A stretch of DNA of 64,000 nucleotides from an uncultured Clostridia bacterium (GCA_949106495.1 CARYZD010000004.1:79802-143801); one strand, 5' to 3'. Positions 1 through 9,014 are shown, counted from the stretch's first letter. Made by a program: numbers and translations. Notes: generated by a model not told the origin, from the sequence alone.

Positions 1-94
1 CATCTTTATTTTACACGTCCATTTCTGGAAGAAGAGTAAAACTCCTATTGTGTGTGTATTTGTATGTATACTAGAATAAACATACAGCGCTATT

Positions 95-123
95 ATTATA
101 ACATAAATTATATTGTTATGCAA
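95..123 (-). promoter_or_regulatory. Vegetative promoter for a gene left of the window
   Basis: On the minus strand there is TTGCAT, a 17 bp spacer and TATAAT (-10 at 95-100). It fires leftward out of the window, just beyond the ftsH terminator. The remaining bases 1-90 look like 5' leader; no gene is visible in them. Confidence 0.6.
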
Positions 124-159
124 TATTATTAAACAAAAAATTATGTTAAATTAAAACAT

Positions 160-198
160 AATAATAAATAAGCTGTTAACAAAATACGTTAACAGCTC
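160..198 (-). terminator. Terminator of the gdpP-ftsH operon
   Basis: A 10 bp perfect stem (AGCTGTTAAC / GTTAACAGCT) with a 7 nt loop sits just after the ftsH stop. It is followed on the minus strand by a weakly U-rich run (TATTTATTATT). Confidence 0.7.
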
Positions 199-204
199 TT
201 ATAT

Positions 205-2022
205 TTATTCTTTAAATATAGCTTCAAATTCTTCTCCACTAATTTTTTCATTTTCAAGTAGTCTTTTAGCTACTTTGTGTAATTTTTCTACATTTTCTTT
301 TAGTATTCTTTCTGCACTTGTATAAGCATTCATAACAATTTCTTTAATTTCAGCGTCAATTTGTGAAGCTGTACTTTCACTATAATCTCTATTGCTATGA
401 TTACTCATTTCTTTTCCTAAAAATACTTCTTCTTGTGAACTACCAAATGCAATAGGTCCAAGTTTTTCAGACATACCATATTTAGTAACCATTTCTCTTG
501 CAATTTTTGTTGCTCTTTCTATATCATTTGAAGCTCCTGTACTAATATCATCGAGTATTAAAGCTTCTGCAACTCTACCACCAAGAAGTGAGACAATATG
601 TTCTTTCATTTCATTTTTAGAAGCATAACTCTTATCTTCATTTGGCTTATACATAGTATAACCACCAGCCATACCTCTTGGTATAATTGAAATTTCATGT
701 ATATTATCATGATTTGGTAAACATCTTGCAACTACTGCGTGACCTGCTTCATGATAAGCTGTAAGTTTTTTCTCTTTATCGCTTATAACTTTACTTTTCT
801 TTTCAGGCCCCATCATAACTTTAACCATTGCTTCTTCAACATCATTAATATCTACTGTCTTTTTATCTTTTCTTGCAGCAAGTAATGTTGCTTCATTAAT
901 CATATTTTCTAAATCTGCTCCACTAAATCCTGCTGTATTTTTAGCTATAACTTTAAAGTCTATTCCAGGTGCAAATGGTTTATTTTTTGCATGTAATTGT
1001 AGAATTTCTTCTCTTGCTTTTACATCTGGATTTCCAACTACAATTTGTCTATCAAATCTACCAGGTCTTAATAATGCTGGATCAAGTATATCTGGTCTAT
1101 TTGTAGCAGCCATAACTATTATACTTTCATGAGTAGCAAAACCATCCATTTCAACTAGTAATTGGTTAAGTGTTTGTTCTCTTTCATCGTGTCCACCACC
1201 TAGTCCTGCTCCTCTATGACGTCCAACAGCATCTATTTCATCAATAAATATAATACATGGTGAATTAGCCTTTGCTTCTTTAAACATATCCCTTACACGT
1301 GATGCACCAACACCAACAAACATCTCAACAAAATCTGAACCACTTATACTAAAAAATGGAACATTTGCTTCTCCTGCAACAGCTTTTGCAAGTAATGTTT
1401 TACCAGTACCTGGTCCACCAACAAGTAAGATTCCCTTAGGAATTCTTGCTCCCATATCTATATATTTTTTAGGATTTTTTAAGAATTCAACTTCTTCTTT
1501 TAATTCTTCTTTTTCTTCTTCAAGTCCTGCAACATTGTCAAAAGTAACTTTTTTTGGAGAATTTTTATCTATTTTTTGTGCTCTACTTTTTCCAAAATCC
1601 ATTGCTTTATTATTACCATCATTTGTTTTTCTTAAAACAAACATTAAAATAAATAATGTACCAACTAGCAATAATATATTTGGAATATATGGAGCCATTG
1701 CTTCAAAAAATGTTTCTTGAGCAACTGTTAATTCAAATTCACCAGAAGAAACCTTATCTTGAACAACTTCAATAAATGTTGTTGCAGATGGAATATCTAC
1801 AATTCTAGTAATATTTTCTTCATCTTTTAATTTAACATTTGCAGTTAATCTGTCTACACCCATTTGAATGCTTTGAACATTTTGTTCTTCAATTTTTTGC
1901 ATTAACTCAGTATAAGACATTTCTTTAGTTTGAGTAGAATCTAAAAGTGTTATTGCATAAATTGCAATAGCTATTAATACAGCATAAACTATTAGAGTTC
2001 TAAAAGCACTTTTTTTGTTCAT
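205..2022 (-). CDS. ftsH: ATP-dependent zinc metalloprotease FtsH
   Basis: Membrane-anchored AAA+ protease that degrades misfolded membrane proteins and some regulators. The 605 aa protein has a membrane segment at about 8-27, an extracytoplasmic stretch, and a second segment at about 113-130. The AAA domain carries Walker A GGPGTGKT (202-209) and Walker B IIFIDEID (257-264), then a second-region-of-homology segment with NRPD and RPGRFDR. The peptidase has the zinc motif HEAGH (424-428). The start ATG follows GGGAG. It is the last gene of the operon, 15 bp after tilS. The tilS-ftsH pairing is typical of Firmicutes, but the hpt gene often between them is missing. Confidence 0.97.
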   Translation of the reverse strand: MNKKSAFRTLIVYAVLIAIAIYAITLLDSTQTKEMSYTELMQKIEEQNVQSIQMGVDRLTANVKLKDEENITRIVDIPSATTFIEVVQDKVSSGEFELTVAQETFFEAMAPYIPNILLLVGTLFILMFVLRKTNDGNNKAMDFGKSRAQKIDKNSPKKVTFDNVAGLEEEKEELKEEVEFLKNPKKYIDMGARIPKGILLVGGPGTGKTLLAKAVAGEANVPFFSISGSDFVEMFVGVGASRVRDMFKEAKANSPCIIFIDEIDAVGRHRGAGLGGGHDEREQTLNQLLVEMDGFATHESIIVMAATNRPDILDPALLRPGRFDRQIVVGNPDVKAREEILQLHAKNKPFAPGIDFKVIAKNTAGFSGADLENMINEATLLAARKDKKTVDINDVEEAMVKVMMGPEKKSKVISDKEKKLTAYHEAGHAVVARCLPNHDNIHEISIIPRGMAGGYTMYKPNEDKSYASKNEMKEHIVSLLGGRVAEALILDDISTGASNDIERATKIAREMVTKYGMSEKLGPIAFGSSQEEVFLGKEMSNHSNRDYSESTASQIDAEIKEIVMNAYTSAERILKENVEKLHKVAKRLLENEKISGEEFEAIFKE

Positions 2023-2037
2023 TTTGTCTCCCTTCAG

Positions 2038-3021
2038 CTAATATATAATTGCAATATTTTTCTTTACTATTTCAATAGTAAATTTATTTCCAATTATATA
2101 CTTTTTACCTTTTATATTATTTTTTAACAATTTTATTATATCTAATACATGAATATTCTCAATTCCGTCTAAATTAGATATCTTCTTCTCAATTATTTTT
2201 CTAATAATTCTATTTTTTATACTATCATGTTCATTCATAAAAAGTGAAAAATCAAAAACAATTTTAGAGTCATCTTCATTTAATATAACCCTGTTAAAAA
2301 TATTATTAGTATATTCTTCAATAAAATCATTATCATCTTTTAAAATCTTTCTCATTCTACTAATATTTGTAACAAAATTTGGATTTAACTCTTGTAAATA
2401 TGGTATTAAACTAAGTCTAATTTTATTTCTAAGATAAATTTCTTCCTCATTTGTTTTATCAAAACATGGGTGTAACTCTAGTTCATTATTATATACTAAA
2501 ATATCTTTTTTTTCAATAGTAAGAAGTGGTCTAATAATCTTGTTATATTTAAAATCCATTCCTGTTAATCCTTTAAGTCCACATCCTCTAATCTCATTTA
2601 GTAAAATTGTTTCTATATTATCGTTTAAATTATGTGCCACAGCTATAGACTGAGCACCTTCTTTTTCTCTAACTTCTTCAAAAAAATTATATCTTACTTC
2701 TCTTCCACAAGTTTCTTCTGACATTTTCTTTTCTTTTGCAAGTGTTGGTATATCAACTTTTAAATAATAAAAAGGAATGTCTTTTTCTTTGCAATAATTT
2801 TCAACATATATTTTTTCTTCTTCAGCCTCTATTCTAATACCATGATTAACATGTGCAGCAATAATGTTAAATCCAATTTCATCTTTTATTTTAAATAATG
2901 TATCTAATAAGCACATAGAATCTGGACCACCTGATACAGCAACAACTACTTTATCGTTTTTTTTAATTAATCCATTTTCTATTATATTATTCTTTACAAT
3001 ATTTATAATATTATTAACCAT
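2038..3021 (-). CDS. tilS: tRNA(Ile)-lysidine synthase TilS
   Basis: Converts the wobble C34 of tRNA-Ile(CAU) to lysidine, so that AUA is read as Ile; it is essential in most bacteria. The N-terminal PP-loop ATPase motif SGGPDS lies at residues 30-35, and a TilS-specific C-terminal region follows. A longer reading frame begins inside dnaB. I chose the ATG at 3021 because AAAGGA lies at proper spacing before it and dnaB then ends 1 bp upstream. This gives about 327 aa, on the short side for TilS. It is translationally coupled to dnaB. Confidence 0.93.
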   Translation of the reverse strand: MVNNIINIVKNNIIENGLIKKNDKVVVAVSGGPDSMCLLDTLFKIKDEIGFNIIAAHVNHGIRIEAEEEKIYVENYCKEKDIPFYYLKVDIPTLAKEKKMSEETCGREVRYNFFEEVREKEGAQSIAVAHNLNDNIETILLNEIRGCGLKGLTGMDFKYNKIIRPLLTIEKKDILVYNNELELHPCFDKTNEEEIYLRNKIRLSLIPYLQELNPNFVTNISRMRKILKDDNDFIEEYTNNIFNRVILNEDDSKIVFDFSLFMNEHDSIKNRIIRKIIEKKISNLDGIENIHVLDIIKLLKNNIKGKKYIIGNKFTIEIVKKNIAIIY

Positions 3022-3022
3022 A

Positions 3023-4360
3023 TTATTCATTTCCTTTATATAAATTTGCAAATTTTGTATATTTTCCAAGCCAAGCAAGTTCAACAGTACCAGTTTCACC
3101 ATGTCTATTTTTAGCTATAATTACTTCTGCAACATTTTTCTTCTCCGTTTCTTTATCATAATAATCTTCTCTATGCAAAAACATAACTATATCTGCATCT
3201 TGTTCTATTGATCCAGATTCACGAAGATCACTTAACATTGGTCTATGGTCTGCTCTAGATTCAGTAGCACGACTTAACTGTGATAAAGCAATAACTGGTA
3301 CATTTAATTCTTTTGCAAGAATTTTCAATCCTCTTGAGATTTCAGATATTTCTTGTTGTCTTGAACCATTTGCTGTTTTTGATTCCATTAACTGCAAATA
3401 GTCAATTATGATTAATCCAATATTTTTTTCAAGTTTAGCTTTTCTACATTTTGCTCTTATTTCAGATGGAGTAAGAACTGGTGTATCATCTATATATATA
3501 GGAACATCTGCTAGTCTATTACTTGCATCTGCCATTTTAATCCAGTCTTCTTGCTCTAAAACAGCGTTATTTAATTTCATGCTATCTATTTCACTCTCAC
3601 TACTTAGCATTCTTTTTACTAACTGTTCTTTTGACATTTCCAAGTTAAATATCATAACTGGTACTTTATCATACATTGCAACATATGAGGCAATGTTTAA
3701 TACAAACGCAGATTTTCCCATAGCAGGACGTGCAGCAACAATAATTAAATCCGAATCATTAAGCCCAGAAATTTTTTCATCTAAATCAATAAATCCTGAT
3801 TCCATACCTGAAAGCTTTTCTTTATTTTCATACATTTTTTCAATAGAATCAAGTGTAGTTACTAAAATTTCTTTCATTCCAGCATAAGATTTACTATTTC
3901 TATTTTGTGCCAGGTCAAAAATCCCTTTTTCTGCTTGTTCAATTATAGCATCAAGCTCTTCGGTTTGAGCATATGATACTTTCATTATATCACTTGTAAC
4001 TTTTATTAAATTTCTTGAAGTAGCTTTTTGTTCAACAATTTCAACATATCTTTCAATATTTGATGTAGTAGGTACGTTATCTATTAATGTAGCAAGGTTT
4101 TGAGTTCCTCCAACTCTTTCTAAAGTTCCTCTTAATTTTAATTGTTCAGTAACAGTTATCATGTCTATTTCTTTACCAACAGAATAAATATCCATCATAG
4201 CTGCATAAATTTCTTTATTATCTTCTCTATAAAAATCCTCTGGTTTTAAAACTTCTACTGCTGCTTGAACTGCATCTTTTGATACTAGCATAGAACCTAA
4301 AACTGCTTGTTCTGCCAGAGTATCATTTGGTTGTACTTTATTTACTACTTCATTTTCCAT
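3023..4360 (-). CDS. dnaB: Replicative DNA helicase DnaB
   Basis: Hexameric 5'-3' helicase of the replication fork. The 445 aa protein has an N-terminal all-alpha domain (about 10-115), a linker, and a RecA-like ATPase with Walker A ARPAMGKS (210-217), the Walker B-like IIIDYLQLM, and the SRATESRADHRP arginine-finger region near the end. No intein is present. It lies 9 bp downstream of rplI, the usual rplI-dnaB arrangement of Firmicutes. Confidence 0.97.
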   Translation of the reverse strand: MENEVVNKVQPNDTLAEQAVLGSMLVSKDAVQAAVEVLKPEDFYREDNKEIYAAMMDIYSVGKEIDMITVTEQLKLRGTLERVGGTQNLATLIDNVPTTSNIERYVEIVEQKATSRNLIKVTSDIMKVSYAQTEELDAIIEQAEKGIFDLAQNRNSKSYAGMKEILVTTLDSIEKMYENKEKLSGMESGFIDLDEKISGLNDSDLIIVAARPAMGKSAFVLNIASYVAMYDKVPVMIFNLEMSKEQLVKRMLSSESEIDSMKLNNAVLEQEDWIKMADASNRLADVPIYIDDTPVLTPSEIRAKCRKAKLEKNIGLIIIDYLQLMESKTANGSRQQEISEISRGLKILAKELNVPVIALSQLSRATESRADHRPMLSDLRESGSIEQDADIVMFLHREDYYDKETEKKNVAEVIIAKNRHGETGTVELAWLGKYTKFANLYKGNE

Positions 4361-4369
4361 TTGCTACAC

Positions 4370-4816
4370 CTACATTCCTACTACTGTTATTTTTAGCTTA
4401 GCTACTACTCCTTCATATAATTTTACATTTACTGTATATGTTCCCAAATTTTTAATTGGGTCATTAATTACAATTTTCTTTTTATTAATATCAATATTAA
4501 ATTTTTCTTTTATCTTTTCTGCAATATCTTTTTCTGTTACACTTCCATAAAGTTTACTTCCTTCTCCAACTTTATGTTTAAATTCTATAAATCCATTTTC
4601 TAGTATTTTTTTATTTGCATTTGCTGCTTCAAGTTCAGTTTGTTTTTTAAATTTCTGCGAGCTTATTTTTCCTTGAACCTCATTCATATTTTTATTATCT
4701 GCAACAACTGCTAATTTTTTAGGTAATAAAAAATTTCTAGCATACCCTTCACTTACTTCTATAACTTGAAGTTTTTTACCGACTCCTTTAACATCTTGAT
4801 TTAATACTACTTTCAT
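4370..4816 (-). CDS. rplI: 50S ribosomal protein L9
   Basis: L9 binds 23S rRNA near the L1 stalk base. The 148 aa length and the N-terminal pattern MKVVLNQDVKGVGKK with the following EGYARNFLLPKKLA are diagnostic. A long connecting helix and a C-terminal domain follow. A GGGAGG-like RBS precedes it. It is co-transcribed between gdpP and dnaB. Confidence 0.97.
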   Translation of the reverse strand: MKVVLNQDVKGVGKKLQVIEVSEGYARNFLLPKKLAVVADNKNMNEVQGKISSQKFKKQTELEAANANKKILENGFIEFKHKVGEGSKLYGSVTEKDIAEKIKEKFNIDINKKKIVINDPIKNLGTYTVNVKLYEGVVAKLKITVVGM

Positions 4817-4841
4817 TTTTTACCTCCCTATAATTATATTT

Positions 4842-6812
4842 CTATTTAGATAAATATTCTTCTATACTATCTAATAATTTTTCTTTAGCTTCTTCTAGTG
4901 TTATTCCAGCCATTTGTGCACCTGCAAAAGTAAGATGTCCGCCGCCACCGATTTTTTCAAGAATAGTTTGAACATTTATATCTCCCATAGATCTTCCTGA
5001 AATCATAACTATACCATCAACAACGCAAAGTACAAATGATGCTTGTATTCCAGAAATAGATAAAAGCTCGTCTGCAGCCTGTGCAGCTATAATTGGCATA
5101 TCATTATAATTTGCATTTGATACTGATATTGCTATTTTATTATGAATAAATTCTGCATTTTTAACAATATCAACTTTTGCTACATAATTATCAAAATCAT
5201 TTTGAAATAATAATTTAATTTCAGCAACATCAATTCCATATTTTTTAAGATAAGCTGCAACTTCAAAAGTTCTAACTCCAGTTTTAAACATAAAGTTCTT
5301 TGTATCTACAACAAGACCTGCATACATACATTCAGCTTCATTTGAAGTTAATTTTATTCCATCAATATACATAATTAACTCAACTACTAGTTCTGTTGCA
5401 GAGGATGCATATATTTCATGATATGTAAGTACTGCATTATCTATAAATTCTGGACCTCTTCTATGATGATCTATTACAGCAATATTTTCAAATTTTTCTA
5501 AAAAATCTGGCTCTACTAAATATGATTTTTTATGTGTGTCTACTACAACTAATAAGCAATTGGTAAAGTCATCATTTTTAATATCTGAATATGTTTTAAA
5601 TACATTTTCATATTCTTCACTATATTTTATTTTTTCTAATATATTTTCTGTACTAGTATTACACTTAGAGTCAACAATTACATTGACTGGTTTTCCTAAA
5701 TATTTAGCAATCTTAACTATTCCAATTGCAGCACCAATACAATCTAAATCTGAGTTTCTATGTCCAACTACATATACTTTTTCAGATTTTTCAACTAGTT
5801 CTCTTAAAGCCTGTGCCATTGTTCTAGATTTTACTTTACTTGTTTTTTCAAGTCCAACATTTGAACCACCAAAAAAGTCATATTTTTTATCTTTTTTTAC
5901 AACAACTTGGTCACCACCTCTACCAAGAGCTATATCTAATGCTGAATTTCCTGCATTATATCTTTCTTCAAGAGTTTCCTCTGTATATGATATACCTAAT
6001 GAAATTGTTATTGGTAATTTTGTTATCTTAGTAATATTTCTTACTCTTTCTAAAATATCAAAAGAACTATTTTCCATCTGTTCAATATATTTCTTTTCAA
6101 TAAATATTGCATATTTATCTTTATCTAGTCTTGCAAGAACACCTTTATTTTCTCTCGCCCAACTTCTAATTTCTTTTGTTAGTACTGATGTAACCTCTGC
6201 TTTTTGTATTTCATCTAATCCTTGTAATGTATCTTCATAGTTATCTATAAATAACATACCTATTGCAACTTTGGTATCTTCAAGATTTTTTCTTAATGAA
6301 CTTTCATATGTTTTATCTATAAAACTAATTAACATACAATCAAAATTATCAAATTTTATTTGACTACACAATATATTATAAATATCACCATTTCCTAGTT
6401 CTTCAAGTAAACTACTATTTGGATTTTTCTTTTTTAACGATTCAAGTTTTAATGCAGATTTTTCTATATATTCATCTGGTAAAAGGTGCTCTGAAGAATT
6501 ATTCTTCCATATAATGTTTCCTTGCATACCAACAATAGCCATTGGAATATCTACTAAATCTAATGACTCTTTAAATATCAGATCAACATTTTTAGATAAT
6601 TCATTTAATCTGTACTTTTTATCTTTCAATTCTTTAAAACACATAAAAATTGCAACTAAACTTAAAACAAATATTACTAATATATCTATATATAAAGTAA
6701 TTGGTACTATAATTGATATAAAAGCAGCACAAATAATAAGTGAAGCTATTATTGCAATTCTTGATGAAAAAGATTTAAAAATTCCAGATTTATTTTTCTT
6801 CTCTTTATCCAT
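4842..6812 (-). CDS. gdpP: GdpP/YybT-family cyclic-di-AMP phosphodiesterase
   Basis: Membrane-bound c-di-AMP phosphodiesterase. Two hydrophobic segments lie near the N-terminus, followed by a PAS-like region, a GGDEF-like domain without an intact signature, and a DHH/DHHA1 catalytic module (GHRNSDLDCIGAA, then VIDHHRR and GGGGHLTFAGA). The first ATG (6839) would lie only about 3 nt from the predicted +1. The ATG at 6812 has AGGAAG upstream and a normal leader, so I prefer it (656 aa). The gdpP-rplI-dnaB order is common in Firmicutes. Confidence 0.9.
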   Translation of the reverse strand: MDKEKKNKSGIFKSFSSRIAIIASLIICAAFISIIVPITLYIDILVIFVLSLVAIFMCFKELKDKKYRLNELSKNVDLIFKESLDLVDIPMAIVGMQGNIIWKNNSSEHLLPDEYIEKSALKLESLKKKNPNSSLLEELGNGDIYNILCSQIKFDNFDCMLISFIDKTYESSLRKNLEDTKVAIGMLFIDNYEDTLQGLDEIQKAEVTSVLTKEIRSWARENKGVLARLDKDKYAIFIEKKYIEQMENSSFDILERVRNITKITKLPITISLGISYTEETLEERYNAGNSALDIALGRGGDQVVVKKDKKYDFFGGSNVGLEKTSKVKSRTMAQALRELVEKSEKVYVVGHRNSDLDCIGAAIGIVKIAKYLGKPVNVIVDSKCNTSTENILEKIKYSEEYENVFKTYSDIKNDDFTNCLLVVVDTHKKSYLVEPDFLEKFENIAVIDHHRRGPEFIDNAVLTYHEIYASSATELVVELIMYIDGIKLTSNEAECMYAGLVVDTKNFMFKTGVRTFEVAAYLKKYGIDVAEIKLLFQNDFDNYVAKVDIVKNAEFIHNKIAISVSNANYNDMPIIAAQAADELLSISGIQASFVLCVVDGIVMISGRSMGDINVQTILEKIGGGGHLTFAGAQMAGITLEEAKEKLLDSIEEYLSK

Positions 6813-6848
6813 AAAAACGAACTTCCTCTTTTCTTGCATTTTTCCTAT

Positions 6849-6877
6849 ATTTTACTATTTTTAGTACTAATTGTCAA
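6849..6877 (-). promoter_or_regulatory. Promoter of the gdpP-rplI-dnaB-tilS-ftsH operon
   Basis: Minus strand TTGACA (6872-6877), a 17 bp spacer and TAAAAT (6849-6854). Its expected +1 lies near 6842 and helps decide the gdpP start codon. Confidence 0.75.
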
Positions 6878-6930
6878 GTAAACAATAATTCTTTTGACTT
6901 GTATATTACATAATTTATAGCTATATAAAG

Positions 6931-6970
6931 CTAAAAAAAGAAAATATAATTTTTACATTATATTTTCTTT
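6931..6970 (-). terminator. spo0A terminator
   Basis: A long AU-rich hairpin (arms around 6938-6950 and 6957-6970) is followed on the minus strand by a run of T. It separates spo0A from the gdpP promoter. Confidence 0.75.
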
Positions 6971-6977
6971 TCAATTA

Positions 6978-7766
6978 TTATACTGCTACTTTTTCAGATA
7001 ATCTAATTCTATCAGCAATCATTGCAATAAATTCTGAGTTTGTTGGTTTTCCTTTATTAGAATTTACTGTATAGCCAAAGATTTTCTCATGCATTTCAAT
7101 CTGACCTCTATTCCAGGCAACTTCAATAGCATGTCTAATTGCTCTTTCTACTCTTGATGGAGTAGTTGAAAACTTTTTAGATAAAGTTGGATATAAAGCT
7201 TTTGTTACTGAGTTAAGTATATCTTCATTTTGTACAGCTAGCATTATTGCCTCTCTAATATGTTGGTACCCTTTTATATGTGCTGGAACACCAGCATCAT
7301 GAATCATTTGAGTGACTCTAACTTCAAGAGGTAAGTTCTTATTTCCATAAGCTACCATATACTCAGTTTTTATCTCATCTTCTTCTTTTAATAAATCTCT
7401 TATTCTATCTACAAGAGTAATCATATCAAAAGGTTTAACAACATAATATGTTGCTCCAAGAGATATAGCTTTTTGTGTTACTTTTTCTTGTCCTATAGCA
7501 GACATTATAATAGTAACTGGTTTTTCCATACCAACTTCATCTTTCATATCTTCTAATACAGATAATCCATCTTTTTCAGGCATAACTACATCAAGTAACA
7601 ATACATCAGGTTTAGACTGTTTTATAGCTTCTATAGCATTTGTTCCATCATATAATGGTTCTAATGCAACCATATCTTTTTGAGAGTTAATATACATATT
7701 AAGTAATTTTACAAACTCTTTATTATCATCAACAATCATTATTTTTATTTTGTTATTATTTTCCAT
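6978..7766 (-). CDS. spo0A: Sporulation master response regulator Spo0A
   Basis: Phosphorelay-controlled transcription factor that starts sporulation by binding 0A boxes. The 262 aa protein has an N-terminal receiver with the acidic pair D13-D14, phosphoacceptor D59 (LLLDVVMP), S89 and K111. The C-terminal Spo0A DNA-binding domain contains the conserved stretch with TPSRVERAIRHAIEVAW. All key residues are intact. It is monocistronic, with its own promoter and terminator. spoIVB, the usual upstream neighbour in Bacillus, is absent; a SASP gene lies divergently instead. Confidence 0.97.
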   Translation of the reverse strand: MENNNKIKIMIVDDNKEFVKLLNMYINSQKDMVALEPLYDGTNAIEAIKQSKPDVLLLDVVMPEKDGLSVLEDMKDEVGMEKPVTIIMSAIGQEKVTQKAISLGATYYVVKPFDMITLVDRIRDLLKEEDEIKTEYMVAYGNKNLPLEVRVTQMIHDAGVPAHIKGYQHIREAIMLAVQNEDILNSVTKALYPTLSKKFSTTPSRVERAIRHAIEVAWNRGQIEMHEKIFGYTVNSNKGKPTNSEFIAMIADRIRLSEKVAV

Positions 7767-7807
7767 TTTTTTAGCTCACTTTCCAGTCTATCCTATAAAG
7801 CATCATT

Positions 7808-7836
7808 ATTATACAATTGTTTTACCACAAAATCAA
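7808..7836 (-). promoter_or_regulatory. Vegetative promoter of spo0A
   Basis: Minus strand TTGATT (7831-7836), a 17 bp spacer and TATAAT (7808-7813). The spo0A ATG lies about 35 nt downstream of the expected +1. Confidence 0.75.
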
Positions 7837-7864
7837 GATTTTTACAGTTATTTTGCAATCAATT

Positions 7865-7873
7865 TTTGTCGAA
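7865..7873 (+). promoter_or_regulatory. Perfect 0A box between spo0A and the SASP gene
   Basis: TTTGTCGAA matches the Spo0A-P binding consensus exactly. It lies about 65 bp upstream of the predicted spo0A start point and about 140 bp upstream of the divergent SASP gene. Autoregulation of spo0A is the natural inference. Confidence 0.6.
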
Positions 7874-7962
7874 GTCTATAAAGTATTAACATAATTTAGA
7901 AAATTTTAAAATTTCCAAAAATTACCTGTATTATTTTTTTCAAACAACACAAATTATTAGTG

Positions 7963-7985
7963 TAAAGTGAAATTAAAACACTTTA
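7963..7985 (+). repeat. Inverted repeat upstream of the SASP gene
   Basis: TAAAGTG, 9 nt, CACTTTA, ending about 13 nt before the SASP ribosome binding site. It could be an operator or a leader hairpin. No convincing sigma-G -35/-10 pair could be assigned around it. Confidence 0.45.
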
Positions 7986-8011
7986 ATACCATAAAATTGG
8001 AGGTGAATTAA

Positions 8012-8227
8012 ATGTCAAACTCAAACAGCAAAATGACAAACAAACAAGCTAAAGCTGCTTTAGACAAATTTAAATATGAAGTAGCTAACGAAATCGGTGT
8101 TAACTTAAAACAAGGTTATAACGGTGATTTAACTTCTAAACAAGCTGGTTCTGTAGGTGGAGAAATGGTTAAAAGATTAGTTGCTAATGCTGCTAACCAA
8201 ATGCAATCTCAACAACCTAACCAATAA
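8012..8227 (+). CDS. Alpha/beta-type small acid-soluble spore protein
   Basis: SASPs coat spore DNA and protect it from UV and heat, and are degraded at germination. The 71 aa protein contains the germination-protease cleavage context KYEVANEIGV (about 22-31) and the second conserved block SKQAGSVGGEMVKRLV (about 43-58), with a Gln/Asn-rich tail. GGAGGTG precedes the ATG. It is a single-gene unit with its own terminator, divergent from spo0A. Forespore expression by sigma-G is expected from the family, but the promoter could not be read confidently. Confidence 0.95.
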   Translation: MSNSNSKMTNKQAKAALDKFKYEVANEIGVNLKQGYNGDLTSKQAGSVGGEMVKRLVANAANQMQSQQPNQ

Positions 8228-8257
8228 TTTAGAAATAAATTTTAGTTAGAATGTTAA

Positions 8258-8295
8258 AAAGATAGTGAGCGATATATACTCACTATCTTTTTTTA
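8258..8295 (+). terminator. Bidirectional terminator after the SASP gene
   Basis: A 12 bp perfect stem (AAAGATAGTGAG / CTCACTATCTTT, 9 nt loop) followed by a T run. The right arm also contains the TAG stop codon of the convergent minus-strand gene, so the two genes share it. Confidence 0.85.
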
Positions 8296-8609
8296 TTAAC
8301 AAATTCAACTATATATCCAATAAATGCCCCAACCATTATAGTTGTTATTATAGTCCAAACTGCACCAAATATTGAGTTTGATAAGGTATAAACTAAAGAT
8401 GGTAAAGAAATTAATAATGATACAATAATTCCTTTAAAAACACTATTTAATTTAAAGTCCACTGAACTTATTAATATACCAATTACTACCCAAGTAATAA
8501 GTGTTGATATATATACTGTTATCTCTAAGTCTTTAGCCCAAAGTAGAAATAAACAATTTATTATTCCAGCTATAACTCCTGAAATAAAACCACTAATATA
8601 TTGTTTCAT
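8283..8609 (-). CDS. Small four-helix integral membrane protein of unknown function
   Basis: The protein is about 108 aa and almost entirely hydrophobic, with four predicted membrane segments and a short basic C-terminus (VNKKR). An in-frame ATG lies 6 nt further upstream but sits too close to AAGGAG, so the ATG at 8609 fits better. The overall look (small, four helices, one long loop) resembles TIGR04086/YrzE-type membrane proteins, but I cannot identify it firmly. It lies 30 nt downstream of the next minus-strand gene and is probably co-transcribed with it. Confidence 0.7.
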   Translation of the reverse strand: MKQYISGFISGVIAGIINCLFLLWAKDLEITVYISTLITWVVIGILISSVDFKLNSVFKGIIVSLLISLPSLVYTLSNSIFGAVWTIITTIMVGAFIGYIVEFVNKKR

Positions 8610-8645
8610 TATCATATTCTCCTTTATCTAAGTTAATTTAAATTA

Positions 8646-9014
8646 TTATTTTAAATTTAAATTAACTTCATTGCCTTCCATATCTGTACCAATTCCAGTT
8701 TTATAATTAACATCATATTTTTGAACAAAATTAGTCTCTTCTGTGCTGTCATAAATTTCAATAATCATAACATCGCTTCCATCAGAATACAATTTTATAT
8801 CTGCTGGCATATTCCCAGTTTTTTCAAAATAATAATTCTTAGCATATTCTTTCCACTCAGCTGTTGTATATTCTTTAAATTCTTGTTCTTTTTCTGTTTT
8901 ATCTTCTATTTTCTTATCATCATTACTTTTATTTAAATTTACTAATAATAAAATAATAGTCCCTATTATTACTATAAATACAAGTGCTGATATTATCAAT
9001 CTTTTTTTATTCAT
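8646..9014 (-). CDS. Membrane-anchored hypothetical protein
   Basis: Unrecognised 122 aa protein. One N-terminal membrane segment follows MNKKR (about 5-24). A Lys/Glu/Asp-rich linker and a small extracytoplasmic domain with several Tyr, Thr and Asp residues come next. The ATG at 9014 follows GGAGG; the in-frame extension upstream would need a TTG inside that RBS. It precedes the four-helix membrane protein, and the two probably form an operon. Confidence 0.65.
   Translation of the reverse strand: MNKKRLIISALVFIVIIGTIILLLVNLNKSNDDKKIEDKTEKEQEFKEYTTAEWKEYAKNYYFEKTGNMPADIKLYSDGSDVMIIEIYDSTEETNFVQKYDVNYKTGIGTDMEGNEVNLNLK

Noticed and set aside
3022..3102. N-terminal extension of tilS overlapping dnaB by 80 nt
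   Set aside because: The extension has no ribosome binding site and no TilS-like sequence; the internal ATG has AAAGGA.
3023..4360. Inteins in dnaB, rpoB, rpoC or fusA
   Set aside because: All are of normal length with uninterrupted motifs.
6813..6839. Upstream ATG for gdpP
   Set aside because: It would sit about 3 nt from the predicted transcription start, leaving no room for an RBS.
7921..8000. Sigma-G promoter for the SASP gene
   Set aside because: Several AT-rich matches are possible but none has both boxes at correct spacing, so none is claimed.
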